Assembly (NCBI RefSeq): GCF_019047785.1
Contig: NZ_CP077290.1
Location: 1,054,001-1,118,000 of the forward strand
DNA: 64,000 nt
From: Enterobacter cancerogenus
GTDB taxonomy: Bacteria > Pseudomonadota > Gammaproteobacteria > Enterobacterales > Enterobacteriaceae
Direction of reading: 5' to 3'
Below the pieces are notes generated by a model. That model was given only the letters and a program-made list of their open reading frames with translations. It was not told the DNA's origin and did not search any database. The translations under genes were made by a program, and so were the position numbers. Below, piece after piece: positions 56,617 to 61,723 of the stretch. Within the stretch, counting starts at the first letter, position 1. Every line of letters starts with the position of its first letter.

Positions 56617-56702
56617 CCCTCTCCCTTGAGGGAGAGGGTTAGGGTGAGGGGGAAATGCGCACGCAGATGCCCTCACCCCGGCCCTCTCCCACGGGGAGAG
56701 GG
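56617..56702. repeat. Inverted pair of CCCTCTCCC hairpin repeats
   Basis: Unit 1: CCCTCTCCC-TTGA-GGGAGAGGG (56617-56638) followed by TTAGGGTGAGGGGG. Unit 2: TGCCCTCACCCCGG then CCCTCTCCC-ACG-GGGAGAGGG (56682-56702). The two units are in opposite orientation, their GGGTGAGGG / CCCTCACCC arms facing each other. It probably ends the pflEF message. Confidence 0.82.
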
Positions 56703-56742
56703 AGAAACCACTCAGCGGCAGCCTCGGTTGCCGTTTTGTTTT

Positions 56743-56758
56743 ACTTTCGAATGAAATT
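56743..56758 (+). promoter_or_regulatory. Shared dyad operator, copy 2 (ybiV)
   Basis: ACTTTC-GAAT-GAAATT, matching the copy at 53220 (reverse strand) in 15 of 16 positions, 65 bp before the ybiV ATG. Confidence 0.68.
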
Positions 56759-56823
56759 AAATTTGTGCTCCCCGTCACCTTGTTATTAGAATGTTTCAAA
56801 ACGAAGTGACTCTGGAGCACAGT

Positions 56824-57639
56824 ATGACCGTAAAAGTTATCGTCACCGATATGGACGGTACTTTCCTGGATGACGCCAAGCAGTACGACCGCGACCGCTT
56901 TCAGGCACAATTCGAACAGCTTAAGGCCCGTGATATTGAATTTGTTGTCGCCAGCGGCAACCAGTACTACCAGCTAATCTCCTTCTTCCCGGAGCTGAAA
57001 AATCAGATCTCCTTTGTGGCGGAGAACGGTGCGCTGGTGTTCGATCATGGCGAACAGATTTTCCACGGCGAGCTGACCCGCCACGAGGCGCAAATCGTCA
57101 TTGGCGAACTGCTGAAAGACAAAGGGCTGAACTTTGTCGCCTGCGGGCTGGAAAGCGCCTACGTGAGCGATCGCGCCCCCGAGGCGTTTGTGGCGCTGAT
57201 GTCAAAGCACTACCACCGTCTGAAGCGCATCGGCGACTACCGTGAAATCGACGACGTGTTGTTCAAGTTCTCCCTCAACCTGCCGGACAGCGATATCCCG
57301 AATCTTGTCGACAAACTGCACGTGTCACTGGACGGCATCATGAAACCCGTCACCAGCGGTTTCGGATTTGTCGATCTGATCATTCCCGGCCTGCACAAAG
57401 CCAACGGCATCAGCCGCCTGCTGAAGCGCTGGAAAATCTCCCCGCAGGCGTGCGTGGGTATCGGCGACAGCGGCAACGACGCGGAAATGCTGAAGCTGGT
57501 GAAGTACTCCTTTGCCATGGGCAACGCGGCTGAAAGCATCAAGGACATTAGCCGCTACAGCACCGACGATAACAATCATCAGGGCGCGCTGAACGTTATT
57601 CAGGCCGTGCTCGACGCTCACTCCCCGTTCGACATCTGA
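56824..57639 (+). CDS. ybiV: YbiV, HAD-superfamily sugar phosphatase
   Basis: Cof-type HAD phosphatase; E. coli YbiV hydrolyses several sugar phosphates, including fructose-1-phosphate and ribose-5-phosphate, and acyl phosphates. ATG at 56824 gives 271 residues, as in E. coli; an upstream in-frame ATG at 56791 lacks support. Motif I DMDGTF, motif II VASGN, motif III Lys in HKANGI, motif [11 protein letters not shown]. Paralogue of YbjI. Preceded by the dyad shared with pflE and ybiU. Confidence 0.96.
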   Translation: MTVKVIVTDMDGTFLDDAKQYDRDRFQAQFEQLKARDIEFVVASGNQYYQLISFFPELKNQISFVAENGALVFDHGEQIFHGELTRHEAQIVIGELLKDKGLNFVACGLESAYVSDRAPEAFVALMSKHYHRLKRIGDYREIDDVLFKFSLNLPDSDIPNLVDKLHVSLDGIMKPVTSGFGFVDLIIPGLHKANGISRLLKRWKISPQACVGIGDSGNDAEMLKLVKYSFAMGNAAESIKDISRYSTDDNNHQGALNVIQAVLDAHSPFDI

Positions 57640-57700
57640 TCCTTCTCCTGCCGGGGCATCGCTCCGGCACCGCACGCGTTTCCCATCCTGTGGCACAGGT

Positions 57701-57716
57701 CAAGTTTTTAAACTTG
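57701..57716. other. Inverted repeat between ybiV and ybiU
   Basis: CAAGTTT-TT-AAACTTG, a perfect 7-2-7 dyad, 45 bp before the shared operator of ybiU. A short GC hairpin (TGCCGG/CCGGCA, 57649-57669) lies nearer the ybiV stop. The A+T-rich dyad could be a second regulator site or part of the ybiV 3' end. Confidence 0.5.
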
Positions 57717-57729
57717 CATTAACTTATTT

Positions 57730-57757
57730 TTAACTTAGAGTATCACTTGTAGATAAC
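57730..57757 (+). promoter_or_regulatory. Candidate ybiU promoter
   Basis: -35 TTAACT (57730-57735) and -10 GATAAC (57752-57757) with a 16-bp spacer. The predicted start falls inside the shared dyad at 57761, consistent with repression. Confidence 0.4.
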
Positions 57758-57760
57758 TTT

Positions 57761-57776
57761 ACTTTCGAATGAAAGA
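57761..57776 (+). promoter_or_regulatory. Shared dyad operator, copy 3 (ybiU)
   Basis: ACTTTC-GAAT-GAAAGA, one mismatch from perfect symmetry, ending 12 bp before the ybiU ATG and partly overlapping the predicted transcription start. Confidence 0.7.
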
Positions 57777-57788
57777 TGCGAGGCAGTA

Positions 57789-59045
57789 ATGACGTTTACC
57801 AGTGAAATTTTGCCTGCGGACCACAAAGCGGCGATCCGTCAGTTGAAACGCGAGTTACGCGCACAGATCGGTGACGTTCAGGCGGTGTTCGACAAGCTCA
57901 GCGACAAGATTGCCACCCGCGTGGCGGAAATTAACGCGCTGAAGAATAAAGGCGAAAGCGTCTGGCCGGTGATCCCGTTTGCGGATGTCAAAAACGGCAC
58001 GATAACTGCGGAACAGCGCGACGCGGTAAAACGTCGCGGCTGTGCGGTGATCAAAGGTCATTTCCCGCGCGAGCAGGCGCTGGCGTGGGATAAATCGATG
58101 CTCGATTACCTCGATCTCAACCACTTTGACGACGTGTATAAAGGGCCGGGCGATAACTTCTTCGGGACCCTGACGGCCTCTCGCCCGGAGATTTACCCGA
58201 TCTATTGGTCGCAGGCGCAAATGCAGGCGCGCCAGAGCGAGGAGATGGCCCAGGTACAGTCGTTCCTGAACCGTTTATGGACATTCGAGAGCAACGGCAA
58301 ACGGTGGTTCGACCCGGACGTCAGCGTGATTTATCCGGACCGCATTCGCCGCCGCCCGCCGGGAACAACCTCGAGAGGATTGGGCGCCCACACCGATTCC
58401 GGCGCGCTGGAACGCTGGCTGCTTCCGGCCTATCAGCAGGTCTTCGCGCGGGTGTTTGACGGCAACGTCGATCAATACGATCCGTGGAACGCCGCGCACC
58501 GTACCGAGGTGGAAGAGTATACCGTGGATAACACCACCAAATGTTCAGTGTTCCGCACCTTCCAGGGCTGGACGGCGCTGTCGGACATGATCCCCGGTCA
58601 GGGTCTGCTGCACGTGGTGCCGATCCCGGAAGCGATGGCCTATATTCTGCTGCGTCCGCTGCTGGACGATGTCCCTGAGGACGAGCTGTGCGGCGTCGCG
58701 CCGGGACGCGTACTGCCGGTTTCAGAGAAGTGGCACCCGCTGCTTATCGAGGCGCTGACCAGCATTCCGGCGCTGGAAGCCGGAGATTCCGTCTGGTGGC
58801 ACTGCGACGTGATCCACTCCGTTGCGCCGGTTGAAAACCAGCAGGGCTGGGGCAACGTGATGTATATCCCCGCCGCGCCGATGTGCGAGAAAAACCTCGC
58901 CTACGCGAAGAAGGTCAAAGCCGCGCTCGACACCGGCGCGTCGCCGGGCGATTTCCCGCGCGAGGATTACGAACAGACGTGGCAGGATCGCTTTACCCTG
59001 GACGACCTGAACATCCACGGCAAACGGGCGCTGGGCATGGCCTAG
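57789..59045 (+). CDS. ybiU: YbiU, DUF1479 putative 2-oxoglutarate/iron-dependent dioxygenase
   Basis: 418 residues against 421 in E. coli YbiU. Function unknown. A cupin/dioxygenase-type facial triad can be proposed: HTD (His201, Asp203 in GLGAHTDSGALERW) and a distal His343 in WWHCDVIHSVAPVEN, in a double-stranded beta-helix context. An N-terminal helical part (1-60) precedes it. The stop codon overlaps that of the convergent LacI-type gene (CTAG). Substrate is unknown; shared control with pflE and ybiV points to a sugar-related compound. Confidence 0.9.
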   Translation: MTFTSEILPADHKAAIRQLKRELRAQIGDVQAVFDKLSDKIATRVAEINALKNKGESVWPVIPFADVKNGTITAEQRDAVKRRGCAVIKGHFPREQALAWDKSMLDYLDLNHFDDVYKGPGDNFFGTLTASRPEIYPIYWSQAQMQARQSEEMAQVQSFLNRLWTFESNGKRWFDPDVSVIYPDRIRRRPPGTTSRGLGAHTDSGALERWLLPAYQQVFARVFDGNVDQYDPWNAAHRTEVEEYTVDNTTKCSVFRTFQGWTALSDMIPGQGLLHVVPIPEAMAYILLRPLLDDVPEDELCGVAPGRVLPVSEKWHPLLIEALTSIPALEAGDSVWWHCDVIHSVAPVENQQGWGNVMYIPAAPMCEKNLAYAKKVKAALDTGASPGDFPREDYEQTWQDRFTLDDLNIHGKRALGMA

Positions 59046-60142
59046 TCGTCGTACAGCCCTTCCCGCTCGACGGCGGTGCGTCGCTTGCCCTGACGTATCC
59101 GCCGTACCGACTCCCTTACCGTCAGCGTGCCGTTGAGCAATAGCGTGCCGACCGGGGCGTCCGGGCGCATCAACCGCTGCTGGAGCATGTGCACCGCCTC
59201 CACGCCAAGCTCATCGCGCGGGACGTGGACTGCGGTTAACGGCACGTCCTGAATCGCCGCCAGATTAAAGCCGTCGATGCTCATCACCGAAACATCCTGC
59301 GGAACCCGCAGCCCGTGATTTTGCAGCGCACTGATGGCGCCCGCCGCCATAAAATCACCGCCCACCAGAAACGCCGTGGGCAACTCTTTTCCCTGCCGCT
59401 GCCCGAGCCATTCGCTGACCGCGCGCTCGGTCTCTTTGGCACTGAAGCTTTGCACCTCCAGCAGATCGCGTTTGTCGTCGAAGCTCAGATTATGCGTGCG
59501 CCACGCATCGCGGATCCCCGACAGACGCAGCTCCATGGTATAGCGCCGCAGACAGAGCACGGTCATCACCTCACGATGCCCCATCTCGAACAGGTACTCC
59601 GCCGCTCTTTCGCCAATCGCACGGTGATCCGGCGCAACGGCAGGCAAGCGCATATGCCGGTCACGGCAGTTGATGAGCATGCACGGTTTGCCCACATCGA
59701 CCGCCAGATCGTGAATGTGCGGATCGTCGATACCCAGCAGGATCGCCGCCTGGATATCCGGCTCGTTCATGCGCGTCAGAAACAGCTGAGCGTCGCCGTC
59801 GTTTTCCTCCAGCGCGCAGTAGCGCAGACGCACCTCGTGCGAGGTCAGCCCTTTGCTGATGCTCTGGATCACGCGGTAGTAAAAGATATCGGACCGCTCG
59901 TCGAACGCCCGCTGGGGGGCAAAAATCACCAGGCCATTGAGCAGCAGACGGCCCGCTGCCAGACCGTCCATCACGCCCAGCTCCCGCGCGCAGGCCAGCA
60001 CTTTCGCCCGCGCACGTTCGCTGGTGTTGGCTTTGCCCGCCAGCACGCGCGAAACAGTGCTGATCGAGAGCTGCGTGCGCTCAGCAATTTGAGTGATTTT
60101 TAACCTTTTGTCCATTTTGTGATCTGGCTCCGGTTGTGTCAT
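59042..60142 (-). CDS. LacI-family transcriptional regulator
   Basis: 366-residue sugar-responsive repressor. HTH at about 16-40 (ITQIAERTQLSISTVSRVLAGKANTSE), then a periplasmic-binding-protein-like sensor domain with VGGDFMAAGAISAL and VSVMSIDGFNLAA. A second possible start, ATG at 60115 (MDKRLKITQ), would put the HTH nearer the N-terminus as is usual; neither start has a good ribosome site. Divergent from the MFS transporter and GH31 gene, which it probably controls. No K-12 orthologue recognised. Confidence 0.92.
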   Translation of the reverse strand: MTQPEPDHKMDKRLKITQIAERTQLSISTVSRVLAGKANTSERARAKVLACARELGVMDGLAAGRLLLNGLVIFAPQRAFDERSDIFYYRVIQSISKGLTSHEVRLRYCALEENDGDAQLFLTRMNEPDIQAAILLGIDDPHIHDLAVDVGKPCMLINCRDRHMRLPAVAPDHRAIGERAAEYLFEMGHREVMTVLCLRRYTMELRLSGIRDAWRTHNLSFDDKRDLLEVQSFSAKETERAVSEWLGQRQGKELPTAFLVGGDFMAAGAISALQNHGLRVPQDVSVMSIDGFNLAAIQDVPLTAVHVPRDELGVEAVHMLQQRLMRPDAPVGTLLLNGTLTVRESVRRIRQGKRRTAVEREGLYDD

Positions 60143-60233
60143 GAAAATTTTTTCATATGGCCGCCAATGCTCAATAAGTTAGCTTCGCAGGCCACGAACG
60201 ATCAATCACAAAGGATCATGAAAAGTTTTGCAT
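60141..60233. promoter_or_regulatory. Two candidate operators of the LacI-type regulator
   Basis: Two similar imperfect dyads 77 bp apart: ATGAAAATTTTTTCAT (60141-60156) and ATGAAAAGTTTTGCAT (60218-60233). The first overlaps the upstream start codon of the regulator. Paired sites near seven helical turns apart would suit looping by a LacI-type tetramer. Assignment is inference. Confidence 0.45.
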
Positions 60234-60404
60234 AAAATCCCCTGTTGTCCAGCCACTTTCTCCCCTACTGTGCAGTTATCACACAAAACGCATTGAATTG
60301 GTATAACAGGTTTAATGCATAAAACCGTTACCATTCAGCGAAATATAAAAATGTGTGTGACAACTTACTTTCTCTATCCTGCCGTCCGTCTTGTGGAGAT
60401 CAAA

Positions 60405-61706
60405 ATGAGTCAGGACATCAATACACCCCTTGCGGCAAGCAAAACCCGCCGCGTGATTAAGAACCTGCGCTGGTACGTTCTGGTCCTGTTTTTACTGGGC
60501 GTGACCGTTAACTACATCACCCGTAACTCGCTGGGGATCCTCGCGCCCGAGCTTAAAGAGAGCCTGGGGATCACCACCGAACAATACTCCTGGATCGTCG
60601 GGGCGTTCCAGATTGCCTACACCCTTTTTCAGCCCCTGTGTGGCTGGCTGATTGACGTTATCGGCCTGAAGATTGGCTTTATGGTGTGCGCCGGTCTGTG
60701 GGCGCTGATGTGTATTTTTCATGCCGGGGCCGGAAGCTGGCTGCATCTGGCGATCCTGCGCTTCTTTATGGGCGCCTCTGAGGCGGCCGCCACACCCGCG
60801 AACGCCAAAACCATTGGCGAATGGTTCCCGAAATCGGAACGTCCTGTCGCGGCTGGCTGGGCGGGCGTGGGCTTCTCGGTCGGCGCAATGCTGGCCCCGC
60901 CCATCATCTACTTTGCCCATGCCTCGTTCGGCTGGCAGGGCGCGTTTATGTTTACCGGCGTGCTGGCGCTGCTGTGGGTGATTTTATGGTGGGCGTTCTA
61001 CCACAACCCGGAGCAGCACCCGAACCTCAGCAACGAGGAGCTGGCGTTTATTAAACAGGATAACGAGCCACCGCCGGTCAAACTCCCCTTCCTCACCGCA
61101 CTGAAAACCGTGTCGAAGAACAAACGCTTTTACGGTATCGCCATTCCGGCCTTTATGGCCGAGCCTGCCTGGGCGGTACTGAGCTTCTGGGTGCCGCTGT
61201 ACCTCGCCAAAGAGCACGGGATGGACCTGAAGCAGATTGCGATGTTCGCCTGGCTCCCCTTCCTGGCAGCAGATCTCGGCAGCGTGGCGAGCGGTTACCT
61301 TACCCGGCTGTACACCCGCCTGTTTGGCTGCTCACGCGTGAACGCGGTGGTCGCCAGCTCCGTAACCGGCGCATTCCTGATGATCTCGCTCGCCGTCGTG
61401 GCAATAACCCGTGACCCGTATATCACCATCGCGCTGATCTCCATCGGCGGCTTCGGACACCAGATTATCTCCTGCATGCTGAGCGCGCTGGTCGTGGAGT
61501 CGTTCGACAAAGGCCAGATGGCGACCGTCAACGGCATGCGCGGCTCGGCGGCGTGGATCGCCAGCTTCCTGTTCTCTCTTTTGATTGGGGTGACCGCCGA
61601 CAAAATTGGCTTTAACCCGCTGTTCATTGCCATGGGTTTCTTTGACCTGATTGGCGCTGTTTTCCTGGTGGCATTTATTGCTGAACGTCGCGCCACGCGC
61701 GCCTGA
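60405..61706 (+). CDS. MFS transporter, ExuT-like anion:cation symporter family
   Basis: Inner-membrane sugar or sugar-acid importer. ATG at 60405, with GGAG 8-11 bases upstream, gives 433 residues; the frame is open 30 codons earlier without support. Twelve transmembrane helices. ACS-family features: LLGVTVNYITRNSLGILAPELK after helix 1, YTLFQPLCGWLIDVIG, and GASEAAATPANAKTIGEWFP, as in ExuT/GarP relatives. Upstream of the GH31 gene by 17 bp, so it likely imports that enzyme's substrate or a related glycoside. Confidence 0.92.
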   Translation: MSQDINTPLAASKTRRVIKNLRWYVLVLFLLGVTVNYITRNSLGILAPELKESLGITTEQYSWIVGAFQIAYTLFQPLCGWLIDVIGLKIGFMVCAGLWALMCIFHAGAGSWLHLAILRFFMGASEAAATPANAKTIGEWFPKSERPVAAGWAGVGFSVGAMLAPPIIYFAHASFGWQGAFMFTGVLALLWVILWWAFYHNPEQHPNLSNEELAFIKQDNEPPPVKLPFLTALKTVSKNKRFYGIAIPAFMAEPAWAVLSFWVPLYLAKEHGMDLKQIAMFAWLPFLAADLGSVASGYLTRLYTRLFGCSRVNAVVASSVTGAFLMISLAVVAITRDPYITIALISIGGFGHQIISCMLSALVVESFDKGQMATVNGMRGSAAWIASFLFSLLIGVTADKIGFNPLFIAMGFFDLIGAVFLVAFIAERRATRA

Positions 61707-61723
61707 TAGTGGATGTATTGCAT

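Noticed and set aside
53998..56910. A 970-codon open frame antisense to pflE 3' end, pflF and the ybiV start
   Set aside because: It is the reverse shadow of a G+C-rich, strongly codon-biased gene: the translation is rich in His, Arg, Val and Gln with no domain or motif, and pflF on the other strand is unmistakable.
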